A stretch of DNA of 64,000 nt from Nitrobacter sp. 62-23 (lineage in GTDB: Bacteria; Pseudomonadota; Alphaproteobacteria; Rhizobiales; Xanthobacteraceae), in contig NZ_MKSM01000096.1 of NCBI RefSeq assembly GCF_001897285.1, positions 1-64,000 on the forward strand, in the 5' to 3' direction. The notes beneath the pieces are model-generated. The model saw only the letters and a list, made by a program, of their open reading frames with translations. It did not search any database and was not told the origin of the DNA. Shown here one piece after another: positions 38,839 through 48,685 of the stretch. A program made the translations under genes and the position numbers. Position 1 is the first letter of the stretch. The number at the start of each line of letters is the position of its first letter.

Positions 38839-39636
38839 TCATCGACTGAACCTGATTGGAACGGCGAGTGTGATTGAACCACCGCCGACATCGGGCGGCG
38901 GGGCGGGAACGGGACTGGCGCGGCGCGGCAGCGAGGCGGCCTCAGTATCGAGCGCGGAGTCGCCGGCCGAGCGCACCAGGCGCGCCGATAGCACGCGGCC
39001 GGAGCGGTCGATCGTGAACGCAACCGTCGCAACACCCGCCCCCGCCGCACCGGACGGGAAACGCTTGTGGCGGTTGAGGTGCGCCATCAGCGCGCCGCGC
39101 CAGGAGCTCGGCGACATCGACGAAGCCATGCCTTCGGCCGGCGCGGCGGCGCGATCGGCGCGCTGCGCCTGTGAACTCTGCGGCGCGGTGGTGCGCGGCG
39201 CCTTCTTCTTTTTCTTCTTCGGCTTCGGTTTCGGCGGCTCCGTCTTGGCCGGCAGCACCACCTCCGCCTTCTCCACCTTCGGCGTCGGCGGCGGCTTGAG
39301 CTCGGCCTCCTTCACTTCCGGCGGCGTCGGATCTGGCTTGTCCTCGACCGGCTTCTCCGGTTCGGGCTGCTCCTCCTCGGCCTCCTCCATCTGCGGCCCC
39401 GGCGCGATGTCCTGCTGCGGTACCTCCGGCGCCACCGCCAGCGGCGCCAGCTCCATCATGATCGCGGCCGGCGGATCGCCCGGCGTCTCGGCCTGCGCCG
39501 GCCAGTGTAACGCCAGCCAGATGCCGCCGGCGTGCACCGCGACCACCGCAAGTCCGGCCGCGGTCCAGCGCAGCGCCGCGGCCCCGGTCACCGCGCCTTC
39601 CGGCCGCCCGTCCGGATCGTGCCAGTCGATCCTCAT
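38839..39636 (-). CDS. tonB: Energy transducer TonB-family protein
   Basis: N-term TM, Pro/Lys/Glu-rich spacer, C-term WRGALMAHLNRHKRFPSGAAGAGVATVAFTIDRSGRVLSARLVRSAG. Confidence 0.9.
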   Translation of the reverse strand: MRIDWHDPDGRPEGAVTGAAALRWTAAGLAVVAVHAGGIWLALHWPAQAETPGDPPAAIMMELAPLAVAPEVPQQDIAPGPQMEEAEEEQPEPEKPVEDKPDPTPPEVKEAELKPPPTPKVEKAEVVLPAKTEPPKPKPKKKKKKAPRTTAPQSSQAQRADRAAAPAEGMASSMSPSSWRGALMAHLNRHKRFPSGAAGAGVATVAFTIDRSGRVLSARLVRSAGDSALDTEAASLPRRASPVPAPPPDVGGGSITLAVPIRFSR

Positions 39637-40115
39637 GGTTTGGTCGCCGCCGCTGGCGCGCTGCTACCGGCGGCCACGCCACCTGCTTGCACCTGTCCGG
39701 TATCCTCCAGCCCAACCAGCGCGATCTTGAGATAGCCGGCCTCGCGCAACAGGTTCATCACCTTCATCAGCTCGTTGTAAGCCACCGTCCCGTCGGCGCG
39801 CAGAAACACCCGCTGCTCGCGGTCATTGCTGGTCTGCTGATCGAGCGTTGCCTGAAGGGTATTGCGCGGCACCTCGTCGTTGCCGAGCGCCAGCGTCAGA
39901 TCCTGCTTCACCGTCAAAAACACCGGCTTGTCGGGACGCGGCTGCGGCTGTGCGTTCGACACCGGCAGGTCGACCGCGATATCCACCGTCGATAAAGGCG
40001 CCGCCACCATGAAGATGATCAAAAGCACCAGCATCACGTCGATGAACGGGGTGACGTTGATTTCGCTCAGCTCGTCGATGCCGCCGTCCTGCGGGTTCTT
40101 CAGAGATACCGCCAT
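39633..40115 (-). CDS. exbD: Biopolymer transport protein ExbD
   Basis: ELSEINVTPFIDVMLVLLIIFMVAAPLSTVDIAVDLP. Confidence 0.95.
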   Translation of the reverse strand: MAVSLKNPQDGGIDELSEINVTPFIDVMLVLLIIFMVAAPLSTVDIAVDLPVSNAQPQPRPDKPVFLTVKQDLTLALGNDEVPRNTLQATLDQQTSNDREQRVFLRADGTVAYNELMKVMNLLREAGYLKIALVGLEDTGQVQAGGVAAGSSAPAAATKP

Positions 40116-40121
40116 GAGGGC

Positions 40122-41285
40122 TCACTCCGCAGCGGAGCGGCCGCGCGACAGCGGCACCACGGACGGTCCAAGCCCCCGCTCCTGACGTTCCAGGTCGCGC
40201 GAGATGTGCTGAATGATCTCGCCGGAGGCATCCGACAGCAGCGCCCGGTAGCTCGAAAGCGCACGCGCGAACACGTTGTAGATGATCACCGCCGGAATCG
40301 CGGCGACGAGCCCGAGCGCGGTCGCAAGCAAGGCTTCGGCGATGCCCGGCGCCACCACCGCAAGATTGGTGGTCTTGGAATGCGAGATGCCGATAAAGGA
40401 GTTCATGATGCCCCACACCGTGCCGAACAGCCCGACGAACGGCGCGGTGGCCCCGATCGTCGCTAGCAAGCCCGTGCCGCGGGCGATGTCGCGCCCCGAC
40501 TTGGCCTCGATACGCGACAGCGCAATGGCCAGACGCTCCTTGATGCCTTCAGAGGACAGATCGTTCGAGCGCCTGCATTCGTTCTCCGCCGCCTCCATCA
40601 GATCAGACACCGGGCCCTTGCCGGTCCACCCTTCAGAGATCTCTGCCCGTGCCGCCGCAAGAGTGTCGGCGCGCTCCAGCTTGCGCAAGCAGCTCTGCGC
40701 CCGCCGCCGTGAAGCCGCCAGATCCAGCCCCCGCGCCAGCCAGATCGTCCACGTCACCAGCGACGCAAACGCAAGCCCGATCATCACCGCCTTCACAATG
40801 ATGTCGGCCTGCATGAACATGCCCCACGGCGACAGGTCTTGCGGAAGCGTAGAGGACGAGGCATCCGATGCTGGCGCGGCCGCCGGCGCAGCTGCATCCT
40901 GAGTCGCATCGCTGGCGCCCGCAGAATCCCCTGTCGGCTCCGCGCCCTGGATGGGCTGCGACGGAGTGATGGCATCACCCGGCACAGGCGAAGGAGACGA
41001 TGCGGACGGCTGGGACGACGCGGCCGCAGCTGACGGATCAGAGCTCGACGGAGCAGAACTCGTCGATCCGGGCAATGCCGGGGAAACGGAAGGGGCACCG
41101 GACGATGGCGACGAGGCAGGCGTGACAGGTGGAGTCGCCGACGGCGCTATCGCGCCAGGGGGGCGCGAAGTCGAGAAGGGTGTTTGAGATGACGGTTGTT
41201 GCTCTTGCGCGCGAACCGAAGTGGTGACGGTTGCGAGCGTCAGCAGCATTGCGGGCAGGACACGGACGAACCAGGCATTGGTCAT
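40122..41285 (-). CDS. exbB: Biopolymer transport protein ExbB with long Ser/Pro/Ala-rich N-terminal extension
   Basis: GLLATIGATAPFVGLFGTVWGIMNSFIGISHSKTTNLAVVAPGIAEALLATALGLVAAIPAVIIYN. Confidence 0.93.
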   Translation of the reverse strand: MTNAWFVRVLPAMLLTLATVTTSVRAQEQQPSSQTPFSTSRPPGAIAPSATPPVTPASSPSSGAPSVSPALPGSTSSAPSSSDPSAAAASSQPSASSPSPVPGDAITPSQPIQGAEPTGDSAGASDATQDAAAPAAAPASDASSSTLPQDLSPWGMFMQADIIVKAVMIGLAFASLVTWTIWLARGLDLAASRRRAQSCLRKLERADTLAAARAEISEGWTGKGPVSDLMEAAENECRRSNDLSSEGIKERLAIALSRIEAKSGRDIARGTGLLATIGATAPFVGLFGTVWGIMNSFIGISHSKTTNLAVVAPGIAEALLATALGLVAAIPAVIIYNVFARALSSYRALLSDASGEIIQHISRDLERQERGLGPSVVPLSRGRSAAE

Positions 41286-41716
41286 AGGACTTTCTCCGGT
41301 TGTTCTTGCGGCTGAGTTCGCTCCGCCGGCCAATGATGAAACTGGAGTTTCTGTAATATTGGAGCTTTCGCAATACCGTTCGTTACCAACGCATATCCAC
41401 TCATCACGCCGGCAAACAGAACAGCGACCACTCCGGAGGCGAAAGCGATGCGAGGACGGAAAGTGAGTAACAACACGACAGCGATGCCGGCAGCGCTGAG
41501 CAGGCCGAGCATTAGCACCGGCCCGACCGACCAGCCTGCGTAACGGATGCACAGCGCAAATGCCGACGCGAGACCCGCGGCGCCTGCAATGCGCAGGAGA
41601 ATTCGAGTGTGTTCCGAGGCCTCACCGTTCCACACCTGCCGGTGATGACGGTTCATCGCCAGTGCGAGCGCGACGAATCCGGCATAGGCAAGCACAAGAG
41701 CGAGCAATTCCATCAT
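41282..41716 (-). CDS. DUF3325-like membrane protein
   Basis: MMELLALVLAYAGFVALALAMNRHHRQVW...; conserved partner of PepSY/DUF3649 iron-uptake genes. Confidence 0.75.
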   Translation of the reverse strand: MMELLALVLAYAGFVALALAMNRHHRQVWNGEASEHTRILLRIAGAAGLASAFALCIRYAGWSVGPVLMLGLLSAAGIAVVLLLTFRPRIAFASGVVAVLFAGVMSGYALVTNGIAKAPILQKLQFHHWPAERTQPQEQPEKVL

Positions 41717-43314
41717 TCCGCCGGCTCCGCGTTCTTGCATGCTGCGAATGACAGCAAAGTCTCGTGCCTGGTGACTCTGTCGCGCGCCCGGCGTGACAGC
41801 ATCCACGCTGTGCAGCCAAACGCTGCGCCGAAGGCCAGCATGGTCAGATCGAAGCCCGCGAGAACCCAATCACCCTGCGCCAAACTCGCGGCGAGATGGC
41901 GATTGGTGGTCAGCGCGTTCAACATCGGCAGCAGACCGAAAACAGCCGTTGCGAGCCAACATTGCTCGATCCAGGCGCGCTGCACAGGACGAAAAATCGG
42001 GTGCAGGAGCATTCCGGTCCATGCGATGAACATCGCGTGCGCTTCCCAGGCCGCGCGCCCCTCCACCCCGGCGGGGATCAGCCGGTTGGCCCAGAAGTAA
42101 GCTGCGATCGCAATCGGCAATCCGACGACCGTGCCGATGTTCAGCCGCTCGACGAGCAACAGGCCGAATGAAGGCTCGCCGGTGCGCTTGAGCTTCTCGC
42201 GGCGCTTGACGGTCCACAGCACCAGTCCGGTCGCGATCATTGCCGTGCCGATCGAGCCCGACAGGAAGTACAACCAGCGCAACACTGGTCCGGCGAACAG
42301 GCCTTCATGCAACCCCAGCAAAGTGTCGCGTATCGCCTTCGGTGTTGATCGGATGGCCGGCTTCACCTCGATCAACGCACCGCTGACGCCATTGAATACC
42401 ATCGTCGCCGTGCGGCGCAGAGGACCTGACGGTGTCTGACTAATTGACACCTGCGCCTGTGAATCGCCGGGGTACAGGATCTCCAGGCTGCGTACACGCC
42501 CCTCGCCCCATTGCGCTTCAGCCTCGGCGATCAACGGTGCAAGCGGTGTCAAGGGCACTTGCGTGTTGGCGCGCGCAGGTCGCGCAAGGCGGCCTTCCAG
42601 TTCGTCGAAGTAGAGTCGTTGACTGTTCTCTCCAAAGCCGTATGTCGCGGCAATCACCGGCGCCATGTAGAGGTAGGCAAAGAAGATCAGCCCCGAATAT
42701 GTGATCATCACATGGAAGGGCAACGCCATCACGGCGAGGACATTGTGCGCGTCGAGCCATGATCGCTGTCCCTTCCGTTGCCGGAAGGTGAAGAAGTCAA
42801 CGAAGAATTTCCGGTGAACAATGATGCCGGTCAGGATAGCGACAAGCATGAACATGGCGGCGATCCCGACCAGCCAGTACGAAATAGTTGTTGGCAGGTA
42901 GTGCAACCTGTAATGCATCCTATAGAGCAACTGCCCGCCACCGGTCGCTCGCGGTTTCAAAGGCTCGCCCGAATTTTGATCAAGTTGCTCACTTCCGTTG
43001 GCCGCTGCGGCATCGTGCCCGCTTCCCCGCCAGGACACGTTCAAGCCGACTACGCCATGATCCGTTGGCAGACTGACACGCCATCGTTCGGCGTTAGGCG
43101 CTTTTGCTTGCAGACGTTCGACGGCTCGCTCCAACATTTTAACCGTCTGCACCTGGGATGCCGGCGGCGGAAACTCGGGGCGCATCCAGCGGTCGATTTC
43201 GGTGTCGAAATAACCCGCTGTGCCGGTGAGGAAGATGAAGAACAGTACCCAGCCGAGCAGCAGCCCGGTCCAGGTATGCAGCCACGCCATCGATTGCCGG
43301 AATCCGTCCTTCAT
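41713..43314 (-). CDS. PepSY-associated TM helix (iron-regulated) protein
   Basis: MAWLHTWTGLLLGWVLFFIFLTGTAGYFDTEIDRWMRPE...DAHNVLAVMALPFHVMITYSGLIFFAYLYM. Confidence 0.9.
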   Translation of the reverse strand: MKDGFRQSMAWLHTWTGLLLGWVLFFIFLTGTAGYFDTEIDRWMRPEFPPPASQVQTVKMLERAVERLQAKAPNAERWRVSLPTDHGVVGLNVSWRGSGHDAAAANGSEQLDQNSGEPLKPRATGGGQLLYRMHYRLHYLPTTISYWLVGIAAMFMLVAILTGIIVHRKFFVDFFTFRQRKGQRSWLDAHNVLAVMALPFHVMITYSGLIFFAYLYMAPVIAATYGFGENSQRLYFDELEGRLARPARANTQVPLTPLAPLIAEAEAQWGEGRVRSLEILYPGDSQAQVSISQTPSGPLRRTATMVFNGVSGALIEVKPAIRSTPKAIRDTLLGLHEGLFAGPVLRWLYFLSGSIGTAMIATGLVLWTVKRREKLKRTGEPSFGLLLVERLNIGTVVGLPIAIAAYFWANRLIPAGVEGRAAWEAHAMFIAWTGMLLHPIFRPVQRAWIEQCWLATAVFGLLPMLNALTTNRHLAASLAQGDWVLAGFDLTMLAFGAAFGCTAWMLSRRARDRVTRHETLLSFAACKNAEPAE

Positions 43315-43610
43315 GGCCCGCGGGCCAGTTTGAGAAGGATCGCGAGCAATCCAAACCCGGCTGTCAGCAAGATCATGCCGGTCCACATTCGCGATATCGA
43401 GCGCGCGCCGAAGGCGCAGAGAATTGTAGCGGCATAAACAGCGAAGCTCAGCAGCAGGCCCGACATCGCCGCCTCAGCGCGCGACGTCGGAAGAATGTAG
43501 GAAAAGAAGGTCGAGAAGACGGCCGCCAGCGCATAGCCACCGAATATGGCAGCCGACACGCGCTGGCATACGGATGTTGCGTGGCGAGTCATTTGCCGAC
43601 CCGCCGTCAA
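43311..43610 (-). CDS. DUF3649 membrane protein
   Basis: RVSAAIFGGYALAAVFSTFFSYILPTSRAEAAMSGLLLSFAVYAATILCAFGARS. Confidence 0.8.
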   Translation of the reverse strand: MTAGRQMTRHATSVCQRVSAAIFGGYALAAVFSTFFSYILPTSRAEAAMSGLLLSFAVYAATILCAFGARSISRMWTGMILLTAGFGLLAILLKLARGP

Positions 43611-46081
43611 AAGTTGAAACTCGCCGAGAGCTTGAACGTTCGTGGATCGTTTAGGACCAGCGTCGTATCGGTTGCTTCCCAGTAATTTGAGCCGAGCACG
43701 TTCTCAATGCTGGCGCGAATAATGATTGGTTGGGCACCTGGCCGCTCGATTCGGTACCGGGCGCCGATATCTAGACGCGTCCAGGCCGGAATGCTTTGGG
43801 TATTGGCTGTATCGACATAGACGGAGCCATTGTGGATCGCACGACCAGTTAGAGTGAGCCCGGGGATGAATGGTGTATCCCATTCGGCGCCAAACACGAC
43901 ACGCCACTTTGGCACAGCGATTCCTCTATTTCCGTCGTCGATGCCCCCTACCGTGTTCAACAGGACGGAGTCGATGTATGCGGCTCCACCCAATATCCGA
44001 ATTCCTGACACCACTTCGCCGAAGATATTGAAATCGACGCCACGGTTGCGCTGCTCTCCATCGATACCGAAGACGTTCGTATTGGGATTGGTGTAGGCAT
44101 TCGGAAGAGCGAGTTGATAGAATGCCAGTGTTGCAGCCAAGCCGCCAAAATCGAACTTAGCGCCAGTTTCATATTGTTCGGCCTTATATGGCGCAAAGAC
44201 TTGCCCTTGATTGGCTGTGCCCGGTGGGGCAACAGGGCCCTGCTGCAGGCCTTCGATATAACTCGCGTAAAGAGAGATGTTCTGCCAGGGCTTGACCACC
44301 AAACCAACCGACGGGCTTATTGCGCCTTCGTCATAGCTCGAAGTAACAACGCCAGAGGTGAAGTTGGTTGATTTGATTTCCTGGAGTCGGCCCCCGGCAG
44401 TCAATTGCACGCGCTCATTCAGGATGGACAACGTGTCTGCCAAGACTGCACTGGATTGGGTTGTATCGGAGAACGGCGTCAGATTTGAATCGAAACCCGG
44501 CCGAAGGGACATGTCTGGCCGGGGACCAAACACTGGGTTGTAAATATTTGAGGCTGGGAACGGTACGCTCGCCCCTGTTGAAGGACCGAATTCGCCAAGC
44601 TGGTGATAAGTCGAATAGGCAAGAGCGACTTGGTGCTGGACCGGTCCCGTATCGAATCGACCACGTACTCCGGCCTCCAGCGTTTCTTGAGTTCGTTTGT
44701 CAAGCGAGCCGGAAAAAGACAAGTTGCCGGCAGCCAAGTCGCCTTGAGTATTTATGATGGTGCGATTAGTTGAGAACCTGGTGATTTCCTTATCGCTAGC
44801 GCCGAGCGCGACAAACGCCGTCCATTTATCAGTCAGATCGTATTCACCGCGTATAGCTCCATAGTAGGCGCGGCCATCGCTCAACTCGGCAGGATCGAAC
44901 CAATTGGTGCGGCTGTCAGGAGCAGCAGGAATCTGTATGCCAGCCACCGCGCGGGTCACGCGGCGAATTCCCTGCATTAACTGTTTCTGATAGCCAAGAT
45001 CAGCCGTAACGCGCAAACGCTCACCACGATAGTCGAGCGCAAGTGTTGCGAGCTTCTGTTCTCGAGATTGGTGGTTGATGGTCGTATCGCCGTTACGGTA
45101 GACACCGTTAAATCGAGCACCAAACTCCTTGTTGTCGCCAAACCTTCGGCCGACATCGACGTGGCCGCCAAATTGGGAGTTCATTCCATAGTCAGGCGTA
45201 ATTTGTGTTAGTGGCTCATCGCCAGCACGCTTGGGAACAAGATTGATGACGCCGCCGGCATTTCCGACCATCCCGTTCAGCAAGGAACTGGGACCTTTAA
45301 ACACTTCGATCCGCTCGAAGGATTCGGCCATGACTGCTTCGTTGCTTGCCGGGGCAACGCCTTGCAACCCATTAAACAAGACCTGGCTGTTGGAGACTTG
45401 GAAACCGCGAATATTGAACCCGTTGTATCCACCTGATGGACCGACAGCGCGAGCAGTCGGATCGTTGTTTAGGGCGTCGGAGATGAAGCGCGATTGCTGA
45501 TTCTGCATCGTCTTTGACGTGTAGTTTGTCTGACTGAACGGCGTGTCCATCAAGTCGCGGTTTCCGAGAATGCCGAGTTGTCCGCCGCGCGCGACTTGGC
45601 CACCTGCATATTCCGGCGGGAGATTGCCGATCAGTGCATTCGGATTGTTGGCACCCTGCACATCAATAGTGTCGAGCGCGATCGCCCCGGCCGGCAAGGC
45701 GCCGCCGGCTACAGGCGTCGACGGATCAAAAACTTGCACCGTATTTCGGCCCGTGAACGATGCACGCAAGCCCGTTCCAGCCAGCAGTTGCGTCACCGCT
45801 TGTTGCGGGCTCACCTGTCCGCTGACGCCCGCCGTGCGCTTGCCCGCGGTGAGATTGCTCGGATAGAGCATCCGAAGATTGGTTTGACGTCCGAGGCTGA
45901 GGAGGCCGCTTTCGAGTGAGCCCGCCGCGACGGAAACGTTTATCATGCCGGAAGGTCGAGCGGTCGGGGGTTGCACATTGGCTGGCTGCGCATGAAGCGC
46001 CGTGTTGAGCGCAAGCAACGAAACTCCGGCCAGCGCCGCAGCTCGGCTGCCTTCTCTTACCCACGCACTTCCAAACGCCAT
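43607..46081 (-). CDS. TonB-dependent siderophore receptor with N-terminal signalling (STN) domain
   Basis: STN-like SGMINVSVAAGSLESGLLSLGRQTNLRMLYPSNLTAGKRTAGVSGQVSPQQAVTQLLAGTGL; plug and barrel; C-terminal Phe. Confidence 0.95.
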   Translation of the reverse strand: MAFGSAWVREGSRAAALAGVSLLALNTALHAQPANVQPPTARPSGMINVSVAAGSLESGLLSLGRQTNLRMLYPSNLTAGKRTAGVSGQVSPQQAVTQLLAGTGLRASFTGRNTVQVFDPSTPVAGGALPAGAIALDTIDVQGANNPNALIGNLPPEYAGGQVARGGQLGILGNRDLMDTPFSQTNYTSKTMQNQQSRFISDALNNDPTARAVGPSGGYNGFNIRGFQVSNSQVLFNGLQGVAPASNEAVMAESFERIEVFKGPSSLLNGMVGNAGGVINLVPKRAGDEPLTQITPDYGMNSQFGGHVDVGRRFGDNKEFGARFNGVYRNGDTTINHQSREQKLATLALDYRGERLRVTADLGYQKQLMQGIRRVTRAVAGIQIPAAPDSRTNWFDPAELSDGRAYYGAIRGEYDLTDKWTAFVALGASDKEITRFSTNRTIINTQGDLAAGNLSFSGSLDKRTQETLEAGVRGRFDTGPVQHQVALAYSTYHQLGEFGPSTGASVPFPASNIYNPVFGPRPDMSLRPGFDSNLTPFSDTTQSSAVLADTLSILNERVQLTAGGRLQEIKSTNFTSGVVTSSYDEGAISPSVGLVVKPWQNISLYASYIEGLQQGPVAPPGTANQGQVFAPYKAEQYETGAKFDFGGLAATLAFYQLALPNAYTNPNTNVFGIDGEQRNRGVDFNIFGEVVSGIRILGGAAYIDSVLLNTVGGIDDGNRGIAVPKWRVVFGAEWDTPFIPGLTLTGRAIHNGSVYVDTANTQSIPAWTRLDIGARYRIERPGAQPIIIRASIENVLGSNYWEATDTTLVLNDPRTFKLSASFNF

Positions 46082-46134
46082 GTTTGCCCCCGTTGGTCAA
46101 TATCCGGAGTGCGGCGCTGTGTACGCACCCTCCT

Positions 46135-46187
46135 ACTGACTAAGAGTCAAAACCGGGGTGCCTCCTGACGTCGGTTCAGAAATAAAC
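46135..46187 (-). promoter_or_regulatory. Candidate ECF-sigma (FecI-type) promoter motif, copy A (before TonB receptor)
   Basis: Minus strand GACGTCAGGAGGCACCCCGGTTTTGACTC matches copy B. Confidence 0.5.
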
Positions 46188-46244
46188 TTGAAGGATATCG
46201 TTCTCACTGAGTTCGCGGCGAGAATCGCTTGTCTTGAGGAATCT

Positions 46245-47198
46245 TCAGCGCGAGCGAACGATGACCATCAGATCGGTCAGATGCGTGACACTTACGGGTA
46301 AGCTTTCCGCCAGCACCCGGAGCGCCTGGTCCGTGTCCTTCAGGTCGAAAATACCTGAGACCTGCTGGTCCGCGGCGGCGTTATCCAAGACGAGGATGCG
46401 CCCGCGACGATAGCGCTCGAGGGTCGCCAGGACCTCGCGGAGTGGCTGGCCGGAAAATACCAGCTTTCCGGTCCGCCACGCTGTCTCATTCGCAACGTCG
46501 GTTTTCGTCACCGCGAAGGCGCCTTTGGCCGTGAGGTTTGCGGCGTCGCCGGCCTCCAGCACGACCTGTTGTTCGCGACTCTTAACCTCCACGCGTCCGT
46601 GCTCGACCCGCACCGTGCCGAGAGAGTCATCGGACGCCGCGCGCACACTGTATTGCGTACCCAGCGCCGTCGCCTTCAGAGAGGAGTCATCAACCGTAAA
46701 CGGTTGCTCGGGGTTGCGCGCGACTTCAAAGAACGCCTCACCTCGCAAGAGCTGAATTTTGCGTTCACCTTGCGAATAGCGAACGATGATCGCAGAATCC
46801 GTGTTCAGGTCGACGCGGGAGCCATCGGCAAGCGTGACGCTGCGCACTTCGCCGACAAGCGTGTAATAGTCCGCCCGTAGATGATCGATGAATCCCATGC
46901 GGTAGAGCGTGGTCGACAGGATCGCGATAATGCCGATCGACACGATGCTGGATGCTGCTGCACGCCGTGTCATCCGGAGCTTTTTCAGGCGGTCCGACGG
47001 GATCGGCACATCCTTGAGGTCGGCCCAAAGATTTTTGAATTCGTCATAAGCTTCTTGATGCGCGGGATCGCGATCCAGCCAGAGGTGGAACTCTTGCCGG
47101 TCCTGATCGGTCGCGTCGGAGGATTGCAGACGCGCAACCCAGCGCGCCGCTTCTTCTGCAAGCCGATCCTCGATGCTCTGCGAAACCCTGTCCGGCAT
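46245..47198 (-). CDS. fecR: FecR-family anti-sigma/sigma regulator
   Basis: WVARLQSSDATDQDRQEFHLWLDRDPAHQEAYDEF; VRSVTLADGSRVDLNTDSAIIVRYSQGERKIQLLRGEAFFEVARNPEQPF. Confidence 0.93.
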   Translation of the reverse strand: MPDRVSQSIEDRLAEEAARWVARLQSSDATDQDRQEFHLWLDRDPAHQEAYDEFKNLWADLKDVPIPSDRLKKLRMTRRAAASSIVSIGIIAILSTTLYRMGFIDHLRADYYTLVGEVRSVTLADGSRVDLNTDSAIIVRYSQGERKIQLLRGEAFFEVARNPEQPFTVDDSSLKATALGTQYSVRAASDDSLGTVRVEHGRVEVKSREQQVVLEAGDAANLTAKGAFAVTKTDVANETAWRTGKLVFSGQPLREVLATLERYRRGRILVLDNAAADQQVSGIFDLKDTDQALRVLAESLPVSVTHLTDLMVIVRSR

Positions 47199-47247
47199 AC
47201 CCGCTCCAGCAGTCCATCTTCGACCGGGATCGGCCAACGACCGCCGC

Positions 47248-47301
47248 TACTTTAATAGAGTCGAAAGCAGGGGTGCTACCTGACGTCTCCTTAGAAACAA
47301 A
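47248..47301 (-). promoter_or_regulatory. Candidate ECF-sigma (FecI-type) promoter motif, copy B (before fecR)
   Basis: Minus strand GACGTCAGGTAGCACCCCTGCTTTCGACTC. Confidence 0.5.
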
Positions 47302-47797
47302 TCTCGGAGCGCACCTTCCGGCAGCGGATCAAGGCCTTGATGATATGCTTCTCGACCATGTTGCGCGAAATTCCGAGCCGGTCGGCGATCTCGCCATTCG
47401 ACATGCCATGCAGGCGGCTTAGGATAAAGACTTCCTGGCAGCGGTTCGGCAGTTTCTCGATCGCTTTCGCCAGCAGAATCAGGCTTTGGCGACCGATGAC
47501 GACCCGTTCCTGATCCGGAGCATCCGTCGCCTGATTCTCGCCCACGATCGCAGGCAGAAACAGCTCGGCATCGGCCGCGAGGCGGGCTGACGTGACTCGG
47601 GCGACTGACTTCGCGATCTGGAACAGATAGGCTTGCGGATTTTCGATGATGGTCTTCGGCGGCGCATCGAGCATGCGCAGGAAAGTCTCCTGCGTCGCGT
47701 CGGATGCCTCGGTGGCGTTGCGAAACCGGCGCATAAAAAAACGCCGGAGCCGACCTTCCTCCGAACGCTGCAATTCCTGCACTAACGTCCCGAACAT
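47291..47797 (-). CDS. fecI: FecI-like ECF RNA polymerase sigma factor
   Basis: RFFMRRFRNATEASDATQETFLRML...CQEVFILSRLHGMSNGEIADRLGISRNMVEKHIIKAL. Confidence 0.93.
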   Translation of the reverse strand: MFGTLVQELQRSEEGRLRRFFMRRFRNATEASDATQETFLRMLDAPPKTIIENPQAYLFQIAKSVARVTSARLAADAELFLPAIVGENQATDAPDQERVVIGRQSLILLAKAIEKLPNRCQEVFILSRLHGMSNGEIADRLGISRNMVEKHIIKALIRCRKVRSEICF

Positions 47798-48325
47798 GTC
47801 GGGCTCTCCTGACCATCACGCGCGGCGAATGTTGTTTGCAGGCAACCGTTATCCGGGCAAAACACCTGCCGCGAAGATTTCACCGCAGATGCACGATGAA
47901 CGACATAGATTTCCTTAGCGCGCCTGAATTTCCGTCGCAAACGCAATAATTTAGAATGAATTTAAGGAAAGGCGATCAGAAAATCAGGTTGGGCTCGCTC
48001 GCTGTTCCATGGTTTTGAAAAATAACGACGATTTATGGAAGTGTTGCATCGAAGCGACGGTCCGTCGCGTTCTTTGTGACCGAACGACGGGCCGGGCCTT
48101 GAGCGAGCTGCGGTGCACACGAGCAGAAATAAAAAATAAAGCTTCAGCCGCCGCGCATGTATCGCGTGAGACCGAGACGGTCAGGGCATAATGTGCTGTG
48201 ATCCAGTCATCTGCGCTTGGCCGCTGTCACGCTCCGTCTCCGATTGACCCGCTCGGGCTTCGAAGGAATTCTAAGTCCCGTCGACGTAAGACCACGTTGA
48301 CGTGATGCACGAGGTGCGTTTGGAC

Positions 48326-48607
48326 ATGAACACCGCTTTCCTTCTCATGGCGCAGTATGATGGCCGAGCTGTCATTCCGGTAGAACTTGTGTGCCGGGAT
48401 TATTTCAGACACCTCACGCCAGAGAAGCTCGTCAGAAAGGTATCGTCCGGAGAGATCGCAATCCCGCTCGTTCGCATGGAGCACAGCCAGAAATGCGCCA
48501 AGGGCGTCCATCTTCAGGATCTGGCCGACTACATCGACCGACGGCGGGCGCTCGCGCTGAAAGAGCACGAGCAACTTCACGGCCGGCATCTCCGCGACAG
48601 GTGTTGA
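48326..48607 (+). CDS. PrtN-like pyocin activator family protein
   Basis: MNTAFLLMAQYDGRAVIPVELVCRDYFRHLTPEKLVRKVSSGEIAIPLVRMEHSQKCAKGVHLQDLADYIDRRRA. Confidence 0.85.
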   Translation: MNTAFLLMAQYDGRAVIPVELVCRDYFRHLTPEKLVRKVSSGEIAIPLVRMEHSQKCAKGVHLQDLADYIDRRRALALKEHEQLHGRHLRDRC

Positions 48608-48685
48608 GCACGACCCGCTCATAACTTCCACATCCGAGCATCTTGTTTTCTGATAAGGTCAGCCTCCTGAGCGAAGGGGTGGGTC

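Noticed and set aside
39180-39420. Repeat-like Lys/Pro/Glu-coding stretch
   Set aside because: Normal low-complexity periplasmic spacer of TonB, not a DNA repeat element.
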